Below, piece after piece: positions 45,590-57,856 of a DNA stretch of 64,000 nt (within the stretch, counting starts at the first letter, position 1; each line of letters starts with the position of its first letter). The notes beneath the pieces are model-generated. The model worked only from the letters and a program-made list of their open reading frames with translations, had not been told where the DNA came from and did not search any database. Position numbers and translations under genes: made by a program. This DNA comes from Pachyseris speciosa. Its lineage: Eukaryota; Cnidaria; Anthozoa; Scleractinia; Pachyseridae. The stretch is taken from positions 385,001 through 449,000 of the forward strand of contig JAEMWC010000010.1 in the NCBI GenBank assembly GCA_016490735.1. Reading direction: 5' to 3'.

Positions 45590-45951
45590 GCACAGGGATT
45601 TTCCCTGGGAAGAAATATCCAGTCAAGTCTTATCCCGAGACCTCAGACTTCCAGTACTTTTCTGAGGATATGTGCCGATCTGAGGAGTGCCGACTTTTGC
45701 ATCATTCTTGTTCGGTTTTTAATTCCTAGTTGCTCCAAGTGGCCTGCCAGCTTCTTTGACACTGAACCTAATGCGCCTACAACCACTGGCACCACTTTTG
45801 TCGTTGATTTCCAGATCCTTTTAATCTCTCTTGCCAGGTCTTGGTACTTTTTCATACTTTTCAGTTTCTTTCTGCAGTACGCAACTATTTCCGGGAACAG
45901 CTATGTCCACTATGATTGTTTCCTTTGCCTTCTTTTTCTCTCCAGTGCCCA

Positions 45952-45952
<1 letters not shown>
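45590..45952 (-). pseudogene. C-terminal fragment of a non-LTR retrotransposon polyprotein
   Basis: On the - strand one frame reads TIIVDIAVPGNSCVLQKETE, then after a 1-base shift near 45845 KYQDLAREIKRIWKS, VVPVVVGALGSVSKKLAGHL and LLRSAHILRKVLEV to the stop at 45643. This is a well-known tail of reverse-transcriptase proteins of LINEs common in cnidarian genomes. The reverse-transcriptase core is missing and the frame is broken. It is flanked by AAT repeats on both sides. Confidence 0.7.
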
Positions 45953-45991
<39 letters not shown>

Positions 45992-46045
45992 GTTATTATT
46001 ATTATTATTATTATTCAAGTTGTGAGTTTAAAAAATATATTATTA

Positions 46046-46097
<52 letters not shown>
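45953..46097. repeat. Two (ATT)n microsatellites
   Basis: ATT repeats at 45953-46013 (one GTT interruption) and 46045-46097, separated by 30 bp. 46100-46540 is unique sequence without recognised genes. Confidence 0.95.
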
Positions 46098-47616
46098 ATT
46101 GTAAAACGCCTGCTACTAAATACCTGCAAAAACTTCATTTAATTCATGTCTTTATAAGATACTAAGCTTTATTTTCTAGCTCTCACTTAGTAATCAAGAA
46201 AATATGTCTTGATGAAATATTTTTTGCCCATTGTTTGCGACTCTTCGTCTTTTCCTAAAGGTGTATTTGAAGTGAGTGAAGACATCTTGAATTCAACCAT
46301 CTGCCCTAGTCATCGTGACAACTGTCCTCTAATTGTACTTTTCTCATCGGATACGGCTGTGGATGGCATTTACGTGTTAAAAGTGCGAAAAGTTGTCCCC
46401 CAGGAAATTCAATACCGTTGTTGGTTGTTCGCTGTAACCAGAGCTATGACTTCCGATTGATCCAAACACATAGAAACCGTAAGTGCAAACCGATAAAAAC
46501 CGTATCTGCATACGGCTGTTTAAATGAAACCTAGATATTTTTTGTTATTTTCCCCTCAATTTCGAACAAAAGCAACTTGCCATAAATGAAGCGCCTTATG
46601 CCTTAAGGCCACAACTCAAAACCGAAGATAGCGCTCAAAGAAAGGTTGATTCGCACGTGTTCGTAGAATCTAATGTAACGTCATCTTCAACCATGTCACG
46701 TTCAGGACGATGGAGGTTTGGTCCACCGGCTTTTCGACGACATGCAGTTCAGGTAAAATATATTTAAAAGTAACGCTTTCTCTTCGCTGATCGATGCTTA
46801 ACTTTAAGAAATAATTTTTTTGCTGGACTTGTGTTGGCTATATCGACGAAACTCTGTTATTTTAATGAAAGCTAAATGTTGCGTGCACGAACGGTTTTCA
46901 AGAATTTAAACGTTGCAGCTTTATTGAGGCCATTTAGGCCTTCCAATACTTAGAACATAGAAAAAAGTACTAATTGACGAGAAATAAGTCATTTTGAGGC
47001 GAAAGTACCGATTGAATCTAATGTAAACTGATTTTCCTTGGCGGCAGGGAAACGGTTGTTAATGGCTCGAGTCCTAGATTTCGCTCATGTTTTCGTTTCT
47101 GTAACTTTACCATTTGAATTGCTCCAAAATTGTATTACATATACTAATAGAGGAAGCATTGCTGTTTTATAAGAACGGTACATTAAGTTCGAAAGCCATG
47201 TAACACTGAAGTAGTGATTTTTGCCCGCAAAGTTGGCTAATTTCGACACTTTTAAAAATACCTATTTGTAACAATATTTTGAAAAATTAGCAAAAATTGC
47301 TGTTTCAATATATTTGTATTCTGGCGACAACAGAGTATGAGGGAAGGTTCCTTCAATCAAAAAAACATGAATTGACAGACCGGCTCCTTTTAATTGATGT
47401 ACACGACACCAAAATAAGTATAACATTTTTTGCATGTCTGAAGGCCCTCCCATGGGTAAAATTAAAATGTTGCCTCAGCAGAAATAAATAAATCCAAAAG
47501 AGCTGAAACTTGTGTTTTCGGAAATAGTTTCGTAAGGCCTTTATTGTGACAAAGTTTGAGGCATTTCGGTTTTTCCATCTTGCATGATTAAAGGTGGTTT
47601 TTACAGAGAACTACTC

Positions 47617-48557
47617 TTAAAAACACATTTGTTTCGATTATGGCGTAAAATTTGGTGATCACGTAGCGTGGACTGCATGACCTATTTTGGACGGCTTGGC
47701 CGCACTGCTTAATAACATGACGAGTTTCGTTAGAAATGCAACTCTCACTCCAGGTAGCTATTTTTGACCCATTTTTCGGCCAAAATTAAAAAACCCGAAG
47801 AGAGCAGGGTTGAGGAATATTGACACGAGGGATGTTTAAAAGCGAAAGAGAAGTGCCTAGGGAAGCACAAGCCGTAAGTGAGATCTTTTAACACACATTT
47901 CTTTACCCCCGTATTAAGTGAACTTATTTTACTTTGGCTCGAATTCCTTTGTTTTGCCACAGGGGAATATATCTCATAACCCCGCTGTTAACTGTCTGAC
48001 AAGCTGGGTGTGGCTTTGATTGATTAAAGGAAAGAGTGGGGCCAATGAAAAACTAACTAAGATGCAAGGGGGTTATGTGACTTATTCCCCTTGCATATTA
48101 ATACATAACCCCCTTGCTTACTAAAACATGGTCTCCTTGCAAATGTTAGTTGGTAATGTTAAAAACAACAGTAAAGTTTGTGAAATGAAACTGTCCATTT
48201 CCCTCTTTTTCGCTTCTTTTACAGATTCTTTTCCCAATGTAAAGTTAAATTAAATTTGTATGTCAAATATTGCAAATAAAAAACAAAACAAAGAATGGCG
48301 TGTTGAGAGAAAGTGAGATGATATATTTGCTATTGGATTCTTCTGCCAACAAATAACTCTACTGCGTGGCTTTATAATTGACGGAAATATCTTTAATCAA
48401 GCTCAACAATTAAATTGATTGCGTCATAGATTCATCGTGTGTGGAAGGTCTATGCCACCATCCTATTGAATCTAAATTTCAGCATAAATAGAGCAACAGT
48501 GGCTCTCAAACAACTGAATTTAAGAAAAGCAACACAACTATCAGGAAGTCGGCAAAC
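47617..48557 (+). promoter_or_regulatory. End of unit 5 module and unit 6 upstream region
   Basis: 47617-47770 matches 10515-10680; 47805-47900 matches 11205-11300, so 0.5 kb is missing compared with unit 1/2. 47950-48470 is partly unique (a repeated CCCCCTTGC motif). TATA-like CATAAATA at 48483-48490, 75 bp before the ATG of the intact receptor. Confidence 0.55.
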
Positions 48558-49529
48558 ATGAATACAACGGTGAATGGATCGAGCTGCTCCATCTTCATTA
48601 ACTCCACAGCAGCAATAATTGGGAAAACCGTTGCGTTATGCTTCATCTTTGTTGTTTCGCTGGTTGGGAATTCCTTGATAGGAATAGTTGTTTACAAAAC
48701 GCAAACTTTGAAGAAACCCATCAACTTTTTCATCGTCAACATGGCCATGTCTGACCTGCTGTATCCTATTTTCGGCTTCCCGTTGGAGCTCATTCACTCG
48801 TACCCTAACTCCTGGCTTATTAGTGGTCCTCTTGGTCAGGCCTTGTGCAAACTGGCTCCCTTCCTTGCAGATGTCTCCTTTGTTGTGTCGATTCAGAGCC
48901 TGGTTCTGATTGCAGTAGATCGATTTTGGGCTGTGGTATTTCCCCTCCGCCCTCCACTCATCAGTTCAAAGCTGTGTCCCTACTTCATTCTCGTTACCTG
49001 GATCGTCGCTATGGCTTTCCACTCTCCATATTTCTTCACCTTCAAACTTGTTAAACATGAAGGAGAACTGTCTTGTCGAGCTCATTGGAATGAAGTGTTC
49101 GGGGAGTTCTCTTTTCAATATTACTTCCTAACAGGCTCTGTTGTATTTTTTTACATTGCTCTCGCCTTGTTGGTCGTACTTTACTCCATCATCCTTATCA
49201 AACTCAAGTCACAGAAGATTCCAGGCGAACAATCAGCCAACGCTGAGCAACAGCAAGCGAAAAGAAACAGAAATGTACTGAAGATGGCCATTGCTATCGT
49301 GTTGGCGTTTGCACTGTGCTGGGTACCTTGGAGTATTGTCGTCTTGCTACTTTTCTTTGACAGTGACATTACTTCAGCTTCTAGCTTCTTTATCGATTCT
49401 GACATTGCCTGGTTTATAGCCGTCTCAAATTGTGCCATCAATCCATGGATCTGTTTTATCTTCAGTGGTAATTATAAAAGAGCTCTTAAGAGACTCCTGA
49501 AGTGTTCTAGCGGCGTAGATCGGCAGTAG
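48558..49529 (+). CDS. Rhodopsin-like (class A) G-protein-coupled receptor, intact, unit 6
   Basis: Single exon, 323 aa, about 70% like the unit 4 receptor by eye. N-glycosylation sites at 2-4, 6-8 and 15-17; TM1 GNS (N38); TM2 NMAMSD (D66); Cys97/Cys173 pair; VDRF (120-123) in place of DRY; W148; third inner loop SQKIPGEQSANAEQQQAKRN; CWVP 254-257 in TM6; NPWIC 295-299 in TM7 (Tyr replaced by Cys); Cys316 in helix 8. One notable difference: the TM5 proline (P201 in unit 4) is Ala here (FFYIALALL), which is unusual for class A. The start at 48558 matches the paralog N-terminus and lies 75 bp behind a TATA-like box. A membrane receptor, probably for a peptide or small ligand; ligand unknown. 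Units 1 to 3 and 7 are broken relatives, so this and unit 4 are the only full receptors here. Confidence 0.94.
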   Translation: MNTTVNGSSCSIFINSTAAIIGKTVALCFIFVVSLVGNSLIGIVVYKTQTLKKPINFFIVNMAMSDLLYPIFGFPLELIHSYPNSWLISGPLGQALCKLAPFLADVSFVVSIQSLVLIAVDRFWAVVFPLRPPLISSKLCPYFILVTWIVAMAFHSPYFFTFKLVKHEGELSCRAHWNEVFGEFSFQYYFLTGSVVFFYIALALLVVLYSIILIKLKSQKIPGEQSANAEQQQAKRNRNVLKMAIAIVLAFALCWVPWSIVVLLLFFDSDITSASSFFIDSDIAWFIAVSNCAINPWICFIFSGNYKRALKRLLKCSSGVDRQ

Positions 49530-50047
49530 GTCTTAAAAATTCTCACTGTGATATGTCTCGATTTCCAGCCTACTTATGTTTGCTGGTTTTCAACTTTTGG
49601 TATTCGCACAAACTCTAGTAAAAACTGAACTATTTCAGATAAGTAAAACGAACTGACGTGAGTAAATTATACATTTTGTACACGGATGACTCTTCGAATT
49701 CTGTGCGCACGAGCCGAAAACTTGAATAACTTAGTGAAGAGATACCTGGTATGCCGTGTAATAAAAGATAACTTGTAAATATGATACTACTTCGTGAAAG
49801 GTTTTAACATGTTCAGTGAAGCTTTCCTTGTTAATAGCCACCTAAGTAAGACATTGTTCATCGTCCAATGTATTTAAAATATTGGTTGTTTCTTCAATCT
49901 TTTTCAAAAGATTCCAGCGCATGAAGAATAGAATATACTAAAAAGGCGAATGACTGTAAATAAACCTGTTGTCCCCTGTAATCTGACTTAGCTGATTTGA
50001 GACCTTTTGCCGAACGGTTCAGTATTAACCGTTCTTTGTTACTCTGG

Positions 50048-50284
50048 GCCCGGTTGTTCGAAAGCCGATTAACTTAATCCAGGATTAGCGTAAACTTTGC
50101 TTGCAGTTTTTAAGCTTTTGTATGAGAGTTTCTTTTGCTGCTTTTTACCTTTCAGGATTGACGTCCTCTAATCTAAAATTTTACAGAATATCACCATTGA
50201 ACAACGTTTCTGGATAGAGAAATAAACTCCTTGATTAATTTTTAATCTTTGATTAGGGTTAATCGGCTTTCGAGCAACCCGGCC
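50048..50284. mobile_element. 237-bp MITE with CTGG target duplication, copy 1
   Basis: Inverted ends GCCCGGTTGTTCGAAAGCCG and GGCCGGGTTGCTCGAAAGCC (complement of the right end). CTGG at 50044-50047 and 50285-50288; unit 3 at 22026 has a single CTCTGGATCC. A second copy is at 59452-59687. Confidence 0.85.
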
Positions 50285-50413
50285 CTGGACGCAAACTGTG
50301 TGAAACTTTCAAAACCGTTGTTTGGTCGAATCAGTTGCGGTTGAAATATTGTTGGTATTTGTGAAACTCCAGTTAGGATGAGGAATCTTATACTCGGACT
50401 TCCTTTACAAAAC

Positions 50414-50419
50414 GAATAA
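50414..50419 (+). terminator. Poly(A) signal AATAAA, unit 6
   Basis: 885 bp after the receptor stop; without the MITE the distance would be about 645 bp. Confidence 0.5.
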
Positions 50420-51867
50420 AATATTGTAACGTAGGACTGCAATAATGGTTCTCTTCTGTCTTTCGCCCAAGTTTCAGTGAATTGATGATAATTTAAATAC
50501 CCTCAGAATGTCTTGTTTTCTGTAAACCCCACACTCTTTCTGTCTGTTATATAGCTCTTCCGTTATTACTACTGTTTTAAAAGGTATCAGATACCATACA
50601 CTGTTTTAAAACAAAACGAGATCTCAGTATCGGCCCCAAATTGAAACTCGAGCTCTTCAAATTTAAATCTCAAGTCTGAGTGAGTCTTGGGGAGTCAAAC
50701 CCTCTTTATATATTCTTGGAAACTCCATTCATTTGGTTTTTATATGATTAACCCATTCGTTCTGCTCGAATGATCTCAAAGTAGTTGCTTGGCGCCCTGT
50801 TACCAGGTTTAACTCATTTGTCATGTTCCCTGTCATTTGTTATGTTCAGCACGAGCGAGTTCCCAGGCGTTGCTTCTCTTTTACAGCTCTAAACCACAAA
50901 AATTTGCAAATTTTATAGGATTTCTTTTATCCTCTGCTCTCCTATAAACAATCATTTCGTTTTCCTTGAATGCACCTGCTCTGTTACAAGTTCAAAAACA
51001 GGAAGCAAATAGGCAAGACAATAGCATCAGTTTACGCACATTTATTCATAAACGTAGTTCAATTTAAGGAAAACATTGGGTTAATAAGTTTGGCTAATTG
51101 TCCTATGGCACCCGCTTTTAATTTGGCGGGCGAGACAAAGATGAATAAGCATGGAACATTCGACATTTTAAAATTGGCGCAAATTCGCGTTTTGTGTACT
51201 TAATGACTGAGTCCCTGATCATTAGATCGCCAAACATTTGAAACAGGTACTATTTGACGGGATAAACTGTTTTTCCTACCTGTGCGTGAATAACAAACAG
51301 TGAGCAGAACATCTCGTTAAACTTCTGAAAAAAGGTATTGGGAATTTTTTCTTTTTCGGGGTGGAGATGAGGAGGTGTGGTGGGGGGGCAAGGTGGGGAG
51401 GGGGTGGTCGGGGTTGCGGGAAGAAGAAATTCTTCCCGAAACACGGCTGTAGGGAAATTTCAGACAAACACGAGGAACACTCAACGATTACCAGGAATCC
51501 GGGATCATATATCCCAGAATTACATTTAATTGACGGTGGAAAAACTCGAAGCTATGATCTGTAACCAGTTTCAATATTGTACTGAAGGAGCCTGGAAATG
51601 TTTTGGAGTATCTTACTGACTACAGGCGATCCCTGATGGAAACTGAGTGCGCTGCCGCGTTTTTGTTTTGTTTCGTTTTGTTCTGGTGTTGTTTTGTTTT
51701 CGTTGGCGTTTAGGTTTTGTTTTGTTCAGATTTGTATACGTTTAGTTTTGAGAATAAAAAATATAAAAGTTTACCTACGAGTGCACTCTCTGCTTCCCCA
51801 TTTTAGCCTCTTTCTAGACATATTCAACAAATCTTTGTAGCCTCTCAGCTCCTATTAGCTCTAAATT

Positions 51868-52071
51868 TCAGTGGCGGGGATAGTGTCGCAGCCCTATTGT
51901 TTTAGAGATAGGGTCCATTGTTTGTGTTGTTTGTTCTTTTTTCTCAACTGAAGGGTGGTCTCCAATCAGGTGAGCGAGACCTTGTAAGAGCTGCGAGGTG
52001 CCCCGAATCTTTCCCTTGCTCAGTTGTTCTACTATGAGCTCGACTGGTTTAGATTTGATATTGGCGGCCAT
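51868..52071 (-). CDS. Small hypothetical reading frame, 67 aa, antisense in the unit 6 module
   Basis: Starts MAANIKSKPVELIVEQLSKG with a good context (GCGGCCATATG on the complement, giving ATGGCCGCC) and ends TIGLRHYPRH. The same sequence in units 1 and 3 has a stop at codon 19 (TAG for AAG) and lacks six bases. No domain recognised. It may be the start of an old retroelement protein rather than a host gene. Only the unit 6 version is open. Confidence 0.25.
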   Translation of the reverse strand: MAANIKSKPVELIVEQLSKGKIRGTSQLLQGLAHLIGDHPSVEKKEQTTQTMDPISKTIGLRHYPRH

Positions 52072-53764
52072 ATGCTTGAGCCGGTTGGATTTTCTTTTCT
52101 AGCAAGTTTTCAAATTCTCTCCGCCTATTAACGAATTCCCAAGTTTATTTCATTACCTCTCTACATAGAATACTACTCTGTGAGAAAAAAAAAAACAAAA
52201 AATATCTTTATATGTTCCCTAAGAACTGTCGTCCTCCTTCGATCTATCAGAATTCAGGACACCCTAACATGATTCCTTCTTGCGTTCACAGCTTCTTGTT
52301 TCTACATTTAAGATCAAATTTAAAGAGTTGATTAGGATACCTTAAAAGTTTCTTTAAGTAAAGCCGCGGGTGAATTAAATTTTACGCTTGTATAATTTTT
52401 TTCAAAACTAAGATTCGCTCGCTTTTATCCCAAATGAAGGTCAGTTTCGCCGCGATCTCGAAGCTAAGGCTTGATTAACAGATCTAATGAGTTTTTTAGA
52501 GGACAACTTAGAGGCAGGTGTCTTAATTTAATTTTCAAAGGTAGACTCTCCATGAAATGTTTAAACTAATTGAATATTAAGACTTCCTTTGCACCCTCTG
52601 ATCAAAATTCGATCTCTCCTTACACCATGGATAGCTAAATTAATTCACCAACAGTTAAGTGCATTTTAGTCCCTGTATATTTGACACCAGATCTCTTCCA
52701 CGCTGGAGACAAGGCTTTATCATTTTTAAACAGCCAGATTAGTTAGTGGGCGCTTCATTACATCAGGTGTTTGTATAGGGTGCGCCAGCAAGGAATAACG
52801 ATTGTCATAGAAAAATATTTTCCATCAATTTGTGCAACCACAAGTTAGAGTTAATTGAGAATAGCAAGCTCTGTGGGCTGGAATGATTAGCTATTTAGCG
52901 TATGTTCCTTTCGGCGGCTTTTACAGAAAGTAAAGAAAAGGAAACACGTACAAAGCAGAAAACGACGGGAAAGACGCGTTTGAAGATAAAGGGAGATCAG
53001 AACAAACAACTTTTAAAAACATGCTACCTGAAAATTTGATGAGTTTCGTTAGAAATGCCGCTCTGGCTTCACGCCTTTTATGCTGTTTTTCGGCCAAATG
53101 TAAATTTTTTTGGGAAGATTACTCTACTTTTTTTGACAAATTTGTCTTCCAAAAAACCTCGCAATGTGCAAAACACTCTTTCATTAGGATTTACCGAAGT
53201 TCAACATGATTCCCACTTAGAACGCCTTCTCGTATCACGAACACAATCTTTTTTTGCGTGTATACACCTGCTACGAAACTGACTAATTGTGTGCAACTGC
53301 CAAAGGTAGATGCACTGGAGGCAAACAAGAGAGATCTTTGCACGCTATTATACAAGTACTCTCAGAAAAAATTCAAATACCAAAAAAACGCGTTACAAAC
53401 TAAATTGTGTCATTACATTTTCGGAAAATTCAGAGCAATTACTTAGATTCAAGCGAAAAATCGCTTATTTTAACAAATAAAATTGCTATATCAGTCGGAA
53501 TCATTAATTTGAACCAAGGAATGTTTGAAGTTTCAACGGAAAACATTAAATATTTGGCAGAAAAGAACACCTACATTTTGCACGGAATTTGAAAATCGCG
53601 CCTTTATACAGGAGTGAATTTTATTTATTAACTCGGAATCTTAAAATCGTGCTAAAATTTAGAAGAAGGAATTCTTATTTTACTCGGAAGCGCAAATTTT
53701 CGCAGCACAAATCAATGGTTTCACTTAATGCAGATTTTCCTAATTTTGGAACAGCCTAAAAACC

Positions 53765-54790
53765 AATTGACCCTTCCGAATTTCGGAAGCCCGTAATAAC
53801 GCCAAGACGTTTCCGAATTTTGGAAGCCCCTAATATAACACCAAGAGGTTTCCGAATTTCGGAAGCCCCTACCAACACCAAGAGGTTTCCGAATTTCGGA
53901 ACCCACTAACAACATCAAGACGTTTCCGAATTTCGGAAGCCCCTACCAACGCCAAGACGTTTCCGAATTTCGGAATCTCCTAATAACACCATGACGTTTC
54001 CGAATTTCGGAAGCCCTTGCCAACACCAAGCCGTTTCCGAATTTCGGAAGCCCCTACCTGCACCAAGACGTTTCCGAATTTCGGAAGCCCTTACCAACAC
54101 CAAGACGTTTCCGAATTTCGGAAGCCCTTGCCAACACCAAGCCGTTTCCGAATTTCGGAAGCCCCTACCTGCACCAAGACGTTTCCGAATTTCGGAAGCC
54201 CCTAATAACGCCAAGACGTTTCCGAATTTCGGAAGCCCTTACCAACACCAAGACGTTTCCGAATTTCGGAAGCCCTTACCAACACCAAGCCGTTTCCGAA
54301 TTTCGGAAGCCCCTACCTGCACCAAGACGTTTCCGAATTTCGGAAGCCCTTACCAACACCAAGACGTTTCCGAATTTCGGAAGCCCTTGCCAACACCAAG
54401 CCGTTTCCGAATTTCGGAAGCCCCTACCTGCACCAAGACGTTTCCGAATTTCGGAAGCCCCTAATAACGCCAAGACGTTTCCGAATTTCGGAAGCCCTTA
54501 CCAACACCAAGACGTTTCCGAATTTCGGAAGCCCTTACCAACACCAAGCCGTTTCCGAATTTCGGAAGCCCCTACCTGCACCAAGACGTTTCCGAATTTC
54601 GGAAACCCCTAATAACGCCAAGACGTTTCCGAATTTCGGAAGCCCCTACTAACACCAAGACCTTTCCGAATTTCGGAAACCCCTACCAACACCAAGACGT
54701 TTCAGAATTTCGGAACTCACTAACAACGCCAAGACGTTTCCGAATTTCGGAAGCCCCTACCAACACTAAGACCGGTTTCAGAATTTCGGA
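53765..54790. repeat. 37-bp minisatellite with palindromic core
   Basis: About 27 units. Each has the perfect palindrome TTCCGAATTTCGGAA plus a spacer such as GCCCCTACCAACACCAAGAC. Spacers occur in a recurring order (AATAACG, CAACACC, CCTGCACC), so there are higher-order blocks of several units. Three units are 111 bp, which keeps long frames open; these are not genes. Confidence 0.95.
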
Positions 54791-57039
54791 ACACGGACTA
54801 TGAGTTCCCCAAATATGTTACAGAGTATTTATCTCCGGTTATGATCGGAATAAATGGATTTGGTGTTGAATATATATCTGAAAATAAAATCAAATACCAC
54901 CGGCTCGAAATTTACTCGAAAGTTGATGTAAACGGGATTCCAGATCCCGAATGAAGGTACACACGAAAAATGTCAAAACACTGCTGAATTAACGTATTTC
55001 GACACCTTCAGCTACCGTATTTATTAACTGTTCATGGAAATCTTTTTTTGGAAATTTTCTTTTGCTAATTGATACATTAATTATTCGTCTAATCAACAAG
55101 AGCAAAACTTAAATGTTGAAAATTTTTATCCCCGAGCGTTTACAGTAACCTGAACTTACGCCTCATTTCACACACGCACGATCGTTCGTTGAACTGAAAA
55201 GAATACCATGTAAAAATCTAGCCTAGACAACCAAAGTTATAAAATAGGGAAATTACACATACAGGCAAATGTTAATACTCACCAGAGGTCGCGGTCTTGT
55301 CAAATACTTCAATTTCGGGTTCCGAGTCTGAACTGACAAAGATCGTTCGTTGATCGTTCGACTGTCTTGGGGAGCAGAAGCAGTTTCCTTGATTGGAATA
55401 CTATGACATAAATTAGTGCAAGAACTCGAACACGTATCGTCTGAAATATTTCAAGCGAAGCAGTGGAGACATCAGGAATGTTTGATGGGCTATTCGACAG
55501 TTCCATTTCGAACAACGACACGAACACCCGCATCTCATTGCGTCGGTAACACCTTTTAGATTAAATTTGTGGACAAAGAATAGGTTATTGTTCACTTTAT
55601 CGGAAATGAAAGATTAGAAGCCGGCTTCCAAGCGTAGTTCTGTCACCTTGAACGACTCTGGGAAGAATTTTTTTTCTCACACCACAAGTCGAACATATAT
55701 CTACCAACTACGGGACAGACAGGGGACGTTATATACTCTATAACCTTGCTGTATCACTGACGGTGCCAACTATCAACTTACATTAGGTTAGTGTAATTTT
55801 TGAAATGACCGCGTTGATTGCAACTTGACAATAACAAAACCGACCACTGAATCTAGATCAAAGGGATGAGCTGTGTTTGTGGCAACTGACAACTACAACC
55901 CAGTAGATTTCGAAACCAGATTTTTATTTGGAAACTTTGAAGCGCCAGTGCCCCTCATTTTAAGTCTGGTTTGTCATCTACTACAGAAAAAATCTATGCA
56001 AAAAAATCAGTTGAACAAAGAATTCTGTTTCTTTGCCGCTTTTTCACACCTCTTCTAAACAAATATGAACCGTGAGAAAATGTAAATGCTAAGAAAATAG
56101 TCACGTAGCTCACTGTCAGCTTGGAATAAGTGAGATCAGCACATAAGAGCTCTGTTAGTTAATCACTAGCCTTGCTTTAGTAATCAGTGTTTCAGTTCCC
56201 GATAACAACATCGTCCCAAGCAGCGAAGTTGTGGTTCATTACGGGTTGTTGACGGTAAAGCGAAGATTGTCGGAAATGGCCTTGCTTTGAAAAGTTCGAA
56301 AGGACTAGAATATTGATGTTTACTGGATGTAAGCGCGCCGTCGGCCCATAAAAAAGGAAAGGATAATCCAGGTAGGAAACTTTCTCTTCAGTGGTTGCAT
56401 GGAACGTAAAATGCCTTGTTTCGCCTTTATTCAGACAATCGTCTAGATTGTTCGGCCATCGCTTTCCTTAAACTTCAACTTCAACTTTATTTTACACTGT
56501 TTAAATGACCTCAATTAAACCACTTAAACATGCAATCAGATTTTACAGAAGCCGTTGGCTGTGTTTGTATATTAATGTGATATAATTATGTTAGTCAGTT
56601 CTCGTTTGATGCAAGTGTTGCCATTTTTTTAGCAAATGGGATGCTAGCAGGCTTGAAGGTGAGGAGGAACAGCATCTTCGTTGGGCAAACAGGAAGGAGA
56701 AAAAGTAACTGAAATTTGTTGCAAATCTCAGAGAGAAAGCTGGTGAACTCGTCCGAAGGCGCTCAGTAACAGGCTGTCTTTTGTTTTCATTGAAATACAA
56801 TATATGTGTTATCATCAATAGTTATGAAACTAGTAAATATTTTTTCGTTAGATCTTGTTCTAACTTTCATTTTATGTTGTAACGTGTTTAATTCTAACAG
56901 CAATGAAACGCGTTTCTTTTACAGGTTTGTAAAGACTGTGCTAATCCTAGAACAAGTGTTGAGAGGACCCGCAATTCGGACAACCTTTCGAGTTGGATAG
57001 AACAGATTGTTTTTCCTAGCCGATGATCTCCGATGATCG

Positions 57040-57856
57040 TTTTTATTTTTTCCAAGACAAGTGTTGAAGGGGTCCGAAATTCGGAAAAACCTCTCAAGTT
57101 AAATAATAATGGTAATTTGTTTTTCCTCGGATAACTGTTGAAGGGGTCCGAAATTCGGAATACCTATCAAGTTAAACCGCAGTAATGACCGTTTTTCCTC
57201 GGATAAGTGTTGAGGGGCTCCGAAATTCGGAATACCTCCCAAGTTAAATAGTTATGACCGTTTTTCCTCGGATAAGTGTTGAGGGGCTCCGAAATTCGGA
57301 ATACCTCTCAAGTTAAATAGTAAGGACCGTTTTTCCTCGGATAAGTGTTGAGGGGCTCCGAAATTTGGAATACCTCTCAAGTTAAATAGAAATGACCGTT
57401 TTTGCTCGGATAAGTGTTGAGGGGCTCCGAAATTCGGAATACCTCTCAAGTTAAATAGAAATGACCGTTTTTCCTCGGATAAGTGTTGAGGGGCTCCGAA
57501 ATTCGGAATACCTCTCAAGTTAAATAGTAATGACCGTTTTTCCTCGGATAAGTGTTGAGGGGCTCCGAAATTCGGAATACCTCCCAAGTTAAATAGTTAT
57601 GACCGTTTTTCCTCGGATAAGTGTTGAGGGGCTCCGAAATTCGGAATACCTCTCAAGTTAAATAGTAAGGACCGTTTTTCCTCGGATAAGTGTTGAGGGG
57701 CTCCGAAATTCGGAATACCTCTCAAGTTAAATAGAAATGACCGTTTTTCCTCGGATAAGTGTTGAGGGGCTCCGAAAATCGGAATACCTCTCAAGTTAAA
57801 TAGAAATGACCGTTTTTCCTCGGATAAGTGTTGAGGGGCTCCGAAATTCGGAATTT
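57040..57856. repeat. 69-bp minisatellite with the same core inverted
   Basis: About 12 units: CCTCGGATAAGTGTTGAGGG, then CTCCGAAATTCGGAATACCT, then AAGTTAAATAG. The core is the complement of the 37-bp satellite core. Degenerate units extend left to about 56945. The 69-bp length leaves a - strand frame open (23-residue repeats), not a gene. Confidence 0.95.

Larger units (their letters stand above)
39929..47616. mobile_element. 7.7-kb TTAA-flanked element with about 1-kb inverted arms
   Basis: TTAA at 39925-39928 and 47617-47620; unit 1 (10515) shows one ACTTTTAAACACAT. The arms are 39929-43890 (interrupted by two later elements) and about 46540-47616, inverted copies at about 90% (for example GGTGTCGTGTACACAAATTA at 40130 and its near-complement at 47396). 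The tips read GAGTAG. Central part 43890-46540 holds a MITE, a SINE and a LINE fragment but no recognisable transposase. TTAA duplication points to piggyBac or Kolobok type; not decided. The left tip has four extra bases compared with the right one. Confidence 0.75.
49530..53386 (+). other. Unit 6 3' UTR and downstream module
   Basis: Close to unit 1 (7165-10980) throughout, interrupted by a MITE at 50048-50284. AATAAA at 50414-50419. G-rich patch at 51365-51414. Ends inside the sequence CAAATACCAAAAA at the 4.7-kb insertion; homology to unit 1/2 resumes at 58099. Confidence 0.6.

Noticed and set aside
53991..54464. 157-residue + strand frame in the 37-bp satellite
   Set aside because: Frame kept open by three-unit periodicity; no protein features.
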